From assembly GCA_007118765.1 (NCBI GenBank), contig SKQZ01000053.1:1-11289 (forward strand): a stretch of DNA of 11,289 nucleotides, given 5' to 3'. The translations under genes were made by a program, and so were the position numbers. Within the stretch, counting starts at the first letter, position 1. The number at the start of each line of letters is the position of its first letter. Shown here one piece after another: positions 5,210 to 11,289 of the stretch. This DNA comes from Candidatus Hydrogenedentota bacterium. GTDB taxonomy: Bacteria > Hydrogenedentota > Hydrogenedentia > Hydrogenedentales > CAITNO01. The notes beneath the pieces are model-generated. The model was not told the origin of the DNA and made no database searches. It saw only the letters and a program-made list of their open reading frames with translations.

Positions 5210-6208
5210 ATGGACAACCTGCAACAATTACGGGACTGGACAGGACGCATCAGTGGCATTGCAAACGGCTATAAACTTTCTCAGGTCTTGTTCACCGCGC
5301 TGAACGGCGGCGTGTTTGAACTGTTGCAATCGCCAGCAACCGCCGATGAAGTCGCAAACGCGCTGCAGTGGAGCAAACGGGGAACTGCCATGTTGCTGGA
5401 TGGCCTTGTGGCGGTGGACCTGGTGGATAAACAGGACAAGCGCTATTGCAACAACGAGGTTGCCGCCGCGTGCCTTGTGGAAGGCGGCGCGGCCTATCAG
5501 GGCCATATACTCCGGCACAGCAACGCCAGCTGGGACGCATGGAAAACACTGCCCGAACGGGTGCGCACGGGAACATGCGGGGATGCCAGCGAAGACTGGT
5601 CGGGAGAAGCGTTGCGCAACTTTATTCTGGGCATGCGCGACATTGCCCAAATCAGCGCACGGGAGGTGTTGGAGATGGTGGACTTGGCCGGGTACACCAA
5701 CATGCTTGACCTTGCCGGCGGGCCTGCCACCTACGCCATCACCTTTCTGCTGGCCCATCCGCAGCTGCGCGCCACCTTGTTTGATATGCCCGACGTGATT
5801 GACATTGCGCGGGAAGAAGTCGCCGCCGCAGGTGTGCAAGACCGGTTTAACTACATTGCAGGCGACTGCATGCGCGATTCGCTGGACGACGGGTATGATA
5901 TGGTGTTTATGTCCAACATAATCCACAGTTTCAGTCTGGAAGAGAACGCCGCATTGGTCAAGCGGGTCTATGAGGCCCTGGCGCCGGGCGGCACCATCAT
6001 CATCAAGGATTTTATCCTGGAAAACGACCGCACCGGCCCCGCTTTCGCGCTCATATTTGCGCTGCACATGCTTGTGCATACCCCCGCCGGGAACACCTAT
6101 ACATTCGACGAAATCAAAGACTGGACAGATAATGCCGGATTCGTCAACGGGCGCGCTGCATCTCTGACACCGCAAACGCGCTTATGGGTGGCGGAAAAAC
6201 CTGCATAA
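5210..6208 (+). CDS. SAM-dependent O-methyltransferase-like protein (Methyltransf_2 type with N-terminal dimerisation domain)
   Basis: 332 residues from ATG 5210, with a perfect GGAGGA at 5198-5203 six bases upstream. Residues 15-75 form the winged-helix dimerisation domain typical of acetylserotonin/hydroxyneurosporene O-methyltransferase relatives (KLSQVLFTALNGGVFELL). The class I methyltransferase core follows: motif I MLDLAGGPATYA (165-176), the acidic SAM-ribose strand FDMPDVIDIA (191-200), the adenine-site segment FNYIAGDCM (213-221), YDMVFMSNIIHSF (229-241) and APGGTIIIKDF (258-268). Motif I reads A-G-G-P-A instead of the usual G-G-G-x-G, which might weaken SAM binding but occurs in this family. 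The substrate cannot be told; related enzymes act on small hydroxyls or phenols. It is probably transcribed on its own, separated from tatB by the locus A repeat. Confidence 0.88.
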   Translation: MDNLQQLRDWTGRISGIANGYKLSQVLFTALNGGVFELLQSPATADEVANALQWSKRGTAMLLDGLVAVDLVDKQDKRYCNNEVAAACLVEGGAAYQGHILRHSNASWDAWKTLPERVRTGTCGDASEDWSGEALRNFILGMRDIAQISAREVLEMVDLAGYTNMLDLAGGPATYAITFLLAHPQLRATLFDMPDVIDIAREEVAAAGVQDRFNYIAGDCMRDSLDDGYDMVFMSNIIHSFSLEENAALVKRVYEALAPGGTIIIKDFILENDRTGPAFALIFALHMLVHTPAGNTYTFDEIKDWTDNAGFVNGRAASLTPQTRLWVAEKPA

Positions 6209-6229
6209 GAAAACGGGCAACACGCAGAA

Positions 6230-6242
6230 CGAGCGGCGCTTG
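6230..6242 (+). terminator. Weak hairpin with T-rich tail after the methyltransferase gene
   Basis: CGAGC (6230-6234) and GCTTG (6238-6242) pair with one G-T wobble around GGC, followed by TCCTTGTTTTCC and a further T-rich stretch to about 6280. It is placed 22 bases after the methyltransferase stop. The stem is short, so this is a tentative call. Confidence 0.3.
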
Positions 6243-6333
6243 TCCTTGTTTTCCAAGTGTTTCTCTTTCCGTTTTTGGGTTTACTACTATATAAACGCTC
6301 TGCAAAGCAATGTGAAGAAGAAAGTCTTACATC

Positions 6334-8088
6334 ATGTTCCCGGATTCAATTAGTTCAATACCACCATCCCATCTGTCACCATTTTGCGTCTTATTGGCGA
6401 TATCGTGGCCGCTGATGTTGTTTGTGTTCGCGCCCGCGGCGTGCAGTGCGCCCCATGAAGGCTATGTTGACATCGTTGCCAATGGTGCATTTGAAAGAGA
6501 TACAATTCCGGAATCCCCCGGCTATACCGAAAACGTTGCTGAATGGATAACATGTAATGAGCATGGCCATATCCTGAATGACAAGAACGGCCCGTTCTAT
6601 ACCGCTGCCTTGGGGCCTATACCGCGGGGCGGCCAGTTATACGCCAAACAGGGCGCCGGAGAATTGTCGCAGCCGTTGGTTGGGTTGCGGGACGGCAACG
6701 ACTTTTATTTTCAGTGCCGCGTAAACTGTCGTGAAGGCAATGCGGGGATGGAACTCACAATAAAACTTGGCACGCACGTATTGTGGACGGGCCTTATTGA
6801 GCCGCATCACGACAAGTTTCAGGAGATTACCCATAAGGGCACTTACAGTGCCGACTGGGGCGACACGTTGTCGTTTATATTTGCCAATCCTCAAGGAGAC
6901 GCGACGGTGCTGGTTGACGACGTTCAGCTTTGGACGCAGCCCGTCTACACGGTCAGTTATCACGCGGATCCGATAGTGGGCGGCCATGTTTCCGGCCCTG
7001 AAACAATTGCGCCCGGGGATGAGATTACCATTGTTCCAGCGCCAAAAGACGGATTTTCATTAAACACTGTAACGGCATTAAACGGCTCGATTTCCAAGGT
7101 TAGCGACAGCGAATTCACGCTGTCCAATGTAACCGGCGGCAACACCCACGTTGTTGCCTATTTCGTATCCGACACGCCAACGCGTCCTGTGCCCATTATT
7201 CTGGATACGGACATGGAGTCGGATGTGGACGATGTGGGTGCGTTGGCCATGCTTCACGCGCTGGCGGACCGGGGCGAGTTGACTATTCTTGGCGTGATGA
7301 TGTCCGCATTGAACCCGGCCAGCGCGGCCTGCGCCGAACGGATCAACCATTACTTCGGACGACCGAATATCCCTATCGGCAACGTGAGGGGTGATGGCGT
7401 AATGCGCGATTCCCGCTATGCCGCGCATATTGCCGCGGAATTTCCCGGCGCTTTGGAAAGCGGCGACGCCGCGCCGGATGCGACGGCGTTGTACCGGCGC
7501 CTTCTCGCCGGACAACCAGACGACAGCGTGGTGATTGTTACCATTGGTTACAAGACGAACCTGCGTAACCTTCTTCACAGCGACGCCTGTGAGCACAGCG
7601 ACCTCTCGGGGCGCGCACTTGTAGCTCGGAAAGTCCGATTATGGATGTGTATGGGCGGACGCTTTCCCAGCGGCAGAGAAGCCAATATCCTGTGGGATGC
7701 ACGCGCTGCTCATGACGCGATTAAAGATTGGCCCACGGAGATTATTTTCAGTGGCTGGGAAATTGGCAGAGACATCTACACGGGCGGGCAATTGGCGGAT
7801 TTGCCTGTGGACAGTCCGGTGCGCCGTTCGTACCAGTTGTTCAATAATCTGCAACCACACCGCAGTTGGGATCAGGCTGCGCTGTTGTATGCCGCGCGCG
7901 CCTTGGACGGCGGCACGGCCGGGGACTACTGGGAATTGTCACCGCCGGGACATATTGTTATTGATCCTGACGACGGGAGCAACCGCTGGGAAAATGACCC
8001 TGACGGTACGCACCGCCATAAACGCTTGAAAATGGACCCGGAGCGTGTTGCCGCCGAAATTAATGTTTTAATGATGCACCAACCGTAA
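6334..8088 (+). CDS. Secreted multidomain nucleoside hydrolase-like protein
   Basis: 584 residues from ATG 6334 (ribosome site weak: GAAGAAGAAAG). A hydrophobic signal segment lies at about 16-38 (FCVLLAISWPLMLFVFAPAAC), with possible cleavage near CSA-PHEG; there are no basic residues before it, which is unusual. Residues 43-200 look like a jelly-roll carbohydrate-binding-type domain, starting IVANGAFERD and ending VLVDDVQLW. Residues 204-278 resemble a bacterial-repeat (InlB/Flg_new-like) beta domain (GGHVSGPETIAPGDEITIVPAPKDGF, split here as GGHVSGPETIAPGDE and ITIVPAPKDGF). Residues 286-584 are an inosine/uridine-preferring nucleoside hydrolase domain with the calcium motif ILDTDMESDVDDVGAL (289-304), GYKTNL (405-410), EANILWDARAA (449-459) and SWDQAALL (511-518, Asp513 the likely last metal ligand). 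The family cleaves the N-glycosidic bond of ribonucleosides. Extracytoplasmic placement suggests nucleoside or related glycoside scavenging, which is inference. Confidence 0.87.
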   Translation: MFPDSISSIPPSHLSPFCVLLAISWPLMLFVFAPAACSAPHEGYVDIVANGAFERDTIPESPGYTENVAEWITCNEHGHILNDKNGPFYTAALGPIPRGGQLYAKQGAGELSQPLVGLRDGNDFYFQCRVNCREGNAGMELTIKLGTHVLWTGLIEPHHDKFQEITHKGTYSADWGDTLSFIFANPQGDATVLVDDVQLWTQPVYTVSYHADPIVGGHVSGPETIAPGDEITIVPAPKDGFSLNTVTALNGSISKVSDSEFTLSNVTGGNTHVVAYFVSDTPTRPVPIILDTDMESDVDDVGALAMLHALADRGELTILGVMMSALNPASAACAERINHYFGRPNIPIGNVRGDGVMRDSRYAAHIAAEFPGALESGDAAPDATALYRRLLAGQPDDSVVIVTIGYKTNLRNLLHSDACEHSDLSGRALVARKVRLWMCMGGRFPSGREANILWDARAAHDAIKDWPTEIIFSGWEIGRDIYTGGQLADLPVDSPVRRSYQLFNNLQPHRSWDQAALLYAARALDGGTAGDYWELSPPGHIVIDPDDGSNRWENDPDGTHRHKRLKMDPERVAAEINVLMMHQP

Positions 8089-8155
8089 ACGACGGACAGT
8101 TTGTTAAGACGCGTCGAAGTCGGCGGGCAAGCAAAGTGCCTGATATGGTGTAAGA

Positions 8156-8200
8156 TTCGCAGGCGCAACCCCGCTATGGCGGGGTGAAAAATCCGGGCTA
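8156..8200 (+). repeat. REP-like palindromic repeat, single copy (locus B)
   Basis: A perfect stem CCCCGC (8169-8174) with GCGGGG (8179-8184) around TATG, preceded by TTCGCAGGCGCAA and followed by TGAAAAATCCGGGCTA. The reverse complement starts TAGCCCGGATTTTTCACC and carries GCCTGCGAA further on. The same two blocks occur in the same order at 5083-5122, with an unrelated middle. It sits between convergent genes. Confidence 0.65.
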
Positions 8201-8268
8201 GAGCAGTGTCGGTTAAGCGAATCCCATAGAAGCATTTCCTGTGCCGTTACCCTGAGGAAACCACTTGT

Positions 8269-8290
8269 CGGCAGAACGCCGGTTCTGCCG
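8269..8290 (+). terminator. Strong hairpin between convergent genes, possible terminator
   Basis: CGGCAGAAC (8269-8277) and GTTCTGCCG (8282-8290) form a perfect nine-pair stem with a GCCG loop. On the plus strand it is followed by CTTGACTTTTCCCC, a weak T-tract. On the minus strand an A-tract precedes it and no T-tract follows. Its place between the end of the nucleoside hydrolase gene (8088) and the end of acr3 (8336) fits a terminator for one or both. Confidence 0.45.
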
Positions 8291-8335
8291 CTTGACTTTT
8301 CCCCATCATGGATATCCCTCGCAGATAGAGCACTA

Positions 8336-9403
8336 CTATGGGGCCTCGTCCTGCAGTTCCTCTGCCGGAAACCAGTGGCGTGTTTTGTTGGCGATTCGCA
8401 CCAGGGCCAGCATGAGGGGCACTTCCACCAGGACTCCCACAATCGTGGCCAGTACCACCGGTGATGCCGCTCCAAACAAGGAGATCGCCGCGGCGACTGC
8501 GAGTTCAAAGAAGTTAGACGCGCCAATCATGCCGCCCGGCGCGGCTACTGAATGGCAGAGGCGCAATTTTTTGGCCGCCATATACGCGATAAAGAATATG
8601 AGGAATGTTTGGAGGGAGAGCGGCACAGCAATCAGTACAATATGCAGTGGATTATTGAGGATGGTTTCGCCTTGCAAAGAAAAAATAAGCACCAACGTTA
8701 GCAACAGTCCGCTTATGGTAACGTTGCTGAATTTGGGTATGAATGTTTCCTCAAGATAGTCAACGCCTTTGGTCGTGACAACATAGGTGCGCGTAAGGAT
8801 GCCGCCGATTAGCGGAATGACTACAAAAAGAAGAACAGACAGGAAGAGCGTTGCCCATGGGATGGCAATCCCCCCGATTCCGAGCAGGAACGCCACAATA
8901 GGCACAAAGGCCACCAAAATAATCAGGTCGTTTGTTGCCACCTGTACCACGGTATAGGCGGCATTTCCACGGGTCAAATGGCTCCATACAAAGACCATTG
9001 CCGTACATGGGGCGGCGCCGAGCAATACGGCGCCCGCCAGATAATCGCGTGCCAGGGGCTCGGGAATAAAGGCGCTGAATGCCACGAAGAAAAAGAAGTA
9101 GGCGATGCCGAACATGGTGAACGGCTTGATAAGCCAGTTAACCACCCAGGTAACGAAAAGCCCTTTTGGGCTTTTGCCAACGTTTTTGAGACTCGTAAAA
9201 TCAACCTTAATCATCATGGGGTAGATCATCAGCCAGATGAGTACGGCGATGGGCAGCGATACGTTGGCGTACTCTAACCGCGCAATAAAGGCCGGAAATG
9301 CGGGCAGAAACCTGCCAATCAGCACGCCTACCGCCATGCAAGCGCCAACCCACAGCGTTAGATACCGTTCGAAGAAACTGATGCCTTCATTGTTGTTGTC
9401 CAT
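8336..9403 (-). CDS. acr3: Acr3-type arsenite efflux permease
   Basis: 355 residues, ten-helix member of the bile/arsenite/riboflavin transporter superfamily that expels arsenite across the inner membrane using the proton gradient. Family motifs are clear: LLGAAPCTAMVFVWS (127-141), with the essential cysteine Cys133; VATNDLIILVAF (155-166); the hallmark APGGMIGASNFFELAVAAAI (288-307); and VLVEVPLML (324-332), with the conserved Glu326. The length is typical. The start is ATG 9403 because GAGAGG (complement of 9411-9416) lies seven bases upstream; in-frame ATGs at 9418 and 9457 have no good ribosome site. It follows arsC by 183 bases on the same strand, so the two probably share regulation. 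Confidence 0.96.
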   Translation of the reverse strand: MDNNNEGISFFERYLTLWVGACMAVGVLIGRFLPAFPAFIARLEYANVSLPIAVLIWLMIYPMMIKVDFTSLKNVGKSPKGLFVTWVVNWLIKPFTMFGIAYFFFFVAFSAFIPEPLARDYLAGAVLLGAAPCTAMVFVWSHLTRGNAAYTVVQVATNDLIILVAFVPIVAFLLGIGGIAIPWATLFLSVLLFVVIPLIGGILTRTYVVTTKGVDYLEETFIPKFSNVTISGLLLTLVLIFSLQGETILNNPLHIVLIAVPLSLQTFLIFFIAYMAAKKLRLCHSVAAPGGMIGASNFFELAVAAAISLFGAASPVVLATIVGVLVEVPLMLALVRIANKTRHWFPAEELQDEAP

Positions 9404-9481
9404 TATAATGCCTCTCATCTTGTGTCTATGCGTTGTCTTAATTGAGTATGTCAGCAAATTCTATTTTACTGGTGCATCTAT

Positions 9482-9496
9482 TGGGCTTCCAGCCCA
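9482..9496. other. Small hairpin in the acr3-arsC gap
   Basis: TGGGCT and AGCCCA pair perfectly around TCC. No T-tract follows on either strand. It may be an mRNA processing or stabilising structure between the two ars genes, or part of a small repeat. The rest of the 183-base gap shows no other strong signal. Confidence 0.35.
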
Positions 9497-9586
9497 TCGC
9501 CTGATCGTCACTGTCATGTTTCAGCGCACTTACAGTTTTACGCCGCAGTCTGTGCAGGCGTATGCCGGAAACCGCTGGAAGGCGGG

Positions 9587-10024
9587 TTAGGGCTTCAAAA
9601 CAGCATCGGGAAGAGTTTCAACAAAGGCCCGAATTTCGTCGCGTACGCGCCGATAATGAGCCAATGCCTCTGATTCACTCGTGGCAGATTTAGCCAAGGT
9701 CGGAGGGTCATCGAATCCCATGTGCAGTATCGTGGCGTTGCCGGGGAAACGGGGACAGCTTTCATTGGCATCACTGCACACGGTTATCACATAATCAAAC
9801 TCCAGTGAGGGCAGTTGCTCCAGTGTTTTGGAAGCCTGATGGCTTATGTCTACACCAACTTCGGCCATTACAGCAACGGCCATGGGGTTCAAGCCGTGTT
9901 GTTCAATGCCGGCGGAGCTGGGAGCAATAACATCGCTTTTCAGGTGTCGCGCCCAGCCCTCGGCCATCTGGCTTCGACAGGAATTGCCAGTGCAAAGAAA
10001 TAGAATGCGATGCTTGTTGGTCAT
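9587..10024 (-). CDS. arsC: Arsenate reductase ArsC, thioredoxin-coupled type (low-molecular-weight phosphatase fold)
   Basis: 145 residues; reduces arsenate to arsenite in the cytoplasm. The P-loop CTGNSCRS is at 11-18. The three redox cysteines are Cys11, Cys83 and Cys90 (VCSDANESCP), matching the Cys10/82/89 triad of the Staphylococcus aureus pI258 enzyme. The catalytic Asp is in FDDPP (104-108). Together these mark the thioredoxin-dependent ArsC family rather than the glutaredoxin-dependent one. The start is ATG 10024: GGAGT (complement of 10033-10037) is eight bases upstream and MTNKHRILFLCTGNSC matches the family N-terminus. A longer in-frame ATG at 10084 adds 20 residues not expected in the family. 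It is upstream of acr3, supplying the arsenite that Acr3 exports. Confidence 0.96.
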   Translation of the reverse strand: MTNKHRILFLCTGNSCRSQMAEGWARHLKSDVIAPSSAGIEQHGLNPMAVAVMAEVGVDISHQASKTLEQLPSLEFDYVITVCSDANESCPRFPGNATILHMGFDDPPTLAKSATSESEALAHYRRVRDEIRAFVETLPDAVLKP

Positions 10025-10124
10025 TGGTGCTGACTCCACAAAATAATGACGGTTCGATTCGGTACAGGTGCCATGGATATGCATTGGGCATGATTTGTTG
10101 CTGCCGTCTTTTCCATGCCTGTTA

Positions 10125-10156
10125 CAGCCCGGCTATTTTACCTCGCTGCGTTCTTC
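10125..10156 (-). repeat. Diverged REP-like repeat arm (locus C)
   Basis: On the minus strand GGTAAAATAGCCGGGCTG (complement of 10125-10142) differs at only two of its first 17 positions from the right arm of locus A. It is preceded by GAAGAACGCAGCGA, a degenerate form of the TTCGCAGGC block seen at loci A and B. There is no clear partner arm or inner stem. It lies in the 223-base gap between the flavoprotein gene and arsC. Confidence 0.5.
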
Positions 10157-10247
10157 ACAGTTACTCACCGGTGCCCGGCGACGTAAACGGGTTAACGTCT
10201 CGTCTTTGGGGGTGTACCTTATACAGGTGCGAACGCAAGCACACGGA

Positions 10248-10946
10248 TTATATGTGCATTGCTTGTAATCGTATTGCCGCTTCCGCCACGCGAATGCCAA
10301 GGTTGCGCGCGGATTCCATGCCCACCAAATCCTGTGTTATATCGTCTCCGTAGGCGTTCCAGAGAGTGGCGCCCTGATGAGCCCGGGGTTTGCCACCAAC
10401 CAGCATGGCTTCATGGCATAACATGGCCGTAAGGATTTGCTCAATGACGAGTTCCTGACCGCCATTACGATAGGAACCGACCGCCAATGCGCCCACCGGC
10501 ACATCCGCAAGGAGCAGTTCAGGATTGCGTAATGCTGCAAGGCGCTCCAGAAATGCTTTACATAGCGCACTCAGTGATCGAAAATAGGAGGGCGAGCCTA
10601 TGATAATGCCGCCAAGATGTTTGGATTGGAGCACGGGAAGAATCTCATCAAAATCGTCATTTAATGTTGATGGGGTGGCGGAGCTTGTGCCATCGGACGG
10701 AGCAATATGCTTGCCGCCCAAATCAATGAAGGTCGTAGTGATGCGCGGGTGTACTTCCTTGGCGGCTTCAAGAGCGAAGGCGGTGGCCGTGGCGGTTGTC
10801 TTTCCTTTGCGCGGACTACACGATATCCCCACAATGAGAATGGGGGAATCCGCAGCGTCTGCTTGGCTAGCCGCGGCGTTCATTCCAAAAGCAGCACTCA
10901 AACCTGCAGAGGTCAGAAGGGCGCGTCGTGTGATTTGATGGCTCAT
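10248..10946 (-). CDS. NADPH-dependent FMN reductase-like flavoprotein with twin-arginine signal
   Basis: 232 residues. The N-terminus is a Tat-type signal: TRRALL (6-11) followed by the mildly hydrophobic TSAGLSAAFGMNAAA, with cleavage likely around 26-31. The mature part is a flavodoxin-fold FMN-binding domain: strand ILIVGISCSPRKGKTTATA (36-54), whose SCSPRKGKTT binds FMN phosphate, then GGIIIGSPSYFRSLSALCKAFLERL (112-136), VGALAVGSYRNGG (151-163) and a C-terminal helix. It belongs to the broad NADPH-dependent FMN reductase/iron-sulfur flavoprotein-like group, but I see no Cys cluster for an iron-sulfur centre. Export of a folded, FMN-loaded enzyme through Tat is expected. AAAGGA (complement of 10954-10959) lies seven bases before ATG 10946. 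It is the first gene of the minus-strand run leading to arsC and acr3. It recalls ArsH (a flavoprotein) by context only; ArsH proteins are cytoplasmic. The substrate is unknown. Confidence 0.87.
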   Translation of the reverse strand: MSHQITRRALLTSAGLSAAFGMNAAASQADAADSPILIVGISCSPRKGKTTATATAFALEAAKEVHPRITTTFIDLGGKHIAPSDGTSSATPSTLNDDFDEILPVLQSKHLGGIIIGSPSYFRSLSALCKAFLERLAALRNPELLLADVPVGALAVGSYRNGGQELVIEQILTAMLCHEAMLVGGKPRAHQGATLWNAYGDDITQDLVGMESARNLGIRVAEAAIRLQAMHI

Positions 10947-11289
10947 CGGTATTCCTTTCTTGTGTTAGCGGTGCCGTATCAATGCCGTGGTAATCCGTAT
11001 CTAAACTGACGTTCACGGCGTATGCTTTACTATTTGGCATAATAACCAACTGCGCGCCGGGATTTCAACTGCGCTCACAAAAACGGAGTGGAAAGCGCGG
11101 TAGACGGTGTGTGTCTCTCGTGTTGCAAGCCCAGCCTTCTTCGCCCGAAGTAGAAGATATTTACATTTGAGGGGATGGGCAGCGACCATCGCTGTGAATG
11201 TCGACCTTGCCATGGTGATCGGTATGCGAAAGCCGGATACGGTCGGCACGTCGGGCTGTGGCGCTCATACTGCGAATGAATCTTTTTAA
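10947..11289. other. 343-base stretch with no defensible gene; upstream region of the flavoprotein gene
   Basis: The left part is the likely promoter region of the minus-strand flavoprotein gene. It holds the loose inverted repeat TATGC...GCATA (about 11021-11041) that could be an operator, but I see no convincing -35/-10 pair. On the minus strand an open frame enters from the right edge and stops at TAA 11163-11161 (42 codons, containing RIRLSHTDHHGKVDIHSDGR); on the plus strand a 60-codon frame ends at TAA 11289. Neither has a ribosome site or recognisable motif, and the two overlap. Either might be the tail of a broken gene or a repeat. Confidence 0.4.

Noticed and set aside
5228..6175. 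Minus-strand open frame of 315 codons opposite the methyltransferase gene
   Set aside because: The plus-strand frame has a perfect ribosome site and ordered methyltransferase motifs; the antisense translation shows low-complexity His/Gly/Gln composition typical of shadows.
8169..8184. CCCCGC/GCGGGG hairpin as an intrinsic terminator
   Set aside because: It is followed by TGAAAAATCC, without a T-tract, and on the other strand the T-run precedes the stem. It is better explained as the core of the locus B repeat.
9533..9586. In-frame extension past the arsC stop that would add 18 residues including a C-x-x-C motif
   Set aside because: ArsC ends at a normal length at the TAA, and there is no recoding signal; 18 open codons are expected by chance.
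1..11289. CRISPR array, tRNA or rRNA genes, insertion sequence, toxin-antitoxin pair
   Set aside because: No evenly spaced direct repeats, cloverleaf-like intergenic sequence, rRNA-like conserved blocks, transposase motifs or overlapping small toxin/antitoxin gene pairs were seen on either strand.

Overview
The window looks like chromosome from an uncultured-type, Gram-negative (two-membrane) bacterium. Evidence: a Tat translocase with a TatB-type subunit, secreted multidomain glycan- and nucleoside-active enzymes, frequent TTG/GTG starts with good Shine-Dalgarno sequences, and small dispersed palindromic repeats between genes. The flavour (BNR sialidase, exported nucleoside hydrolase with a jelly-roll domain, Methyltransf_2-like enzyme) resembles Candidatus Hydrogenedentota or the PVC/FCB groups. 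That placement is inference; there is no rRNA or marker gene to fix it.

Layout. (1) Positions 1-1048, minus strand: the N-terminal 349 residues of a sialidase/BNR-repeat glycosidase that runs off the left edge. (2) Divergent from it, a plus-strand run from about 1258 to 5085: a STAS anti-sigma-factor-antagonist-like protein, a two-helix membrane protein of unknown function, a coiled-coil/poly-glycine/single-helix membrane protein of unknown function, an HU/IHF-family DNA-binding protein, then tatC and a tatA/B-type gene (tatB-like). (3) 5210-6208: a SAM-dependent O-methyltransferase-like enzyme. (4) 6334-8088: a secreted protein joining a jelly-roll domain, a bacterial-repeat domain and a nucleoside hydrolase. 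(5) On the minus strand, converging on it, an arsenic cluster read as: Tat-signal flavoprotein (10946-10248), arsC arsenate reductase (10024-9587), acr3 arsenite efflux permease (9403-8336). (6) 10947-11289: no gene I can defend.

How the genes fit together. ArsC reduces arsenate to arsenite and Acr3 expels it. The flavin reductase-like protein upstream carries an RR signal and so should cross the membrane folded through the TatBC machinery encoded 5 kb away. No ArsR-type regulator and no obvious TatA are in the window. The STAS protein has no anti-sigma kinase beside it; its closest neighbour is the two-helix membrane protein.

The most notable non-coding signal is a dispersed palindromic repeat with the arm consensus GGTRAAAWAKCCGGGCY. 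It occurs four times at three intergenic sites (5083-5167 as an inverted pair, 8156-8200, 10125-10156). It looks like a REP/BIME-type family. I did not find a convincing wholly new defence or metabolic system. The best candidates for undescribed biology are the STAS/two-helix/poly-Gly membrane gene set and the Tat-exported flavoprotein attached to the ars genes.
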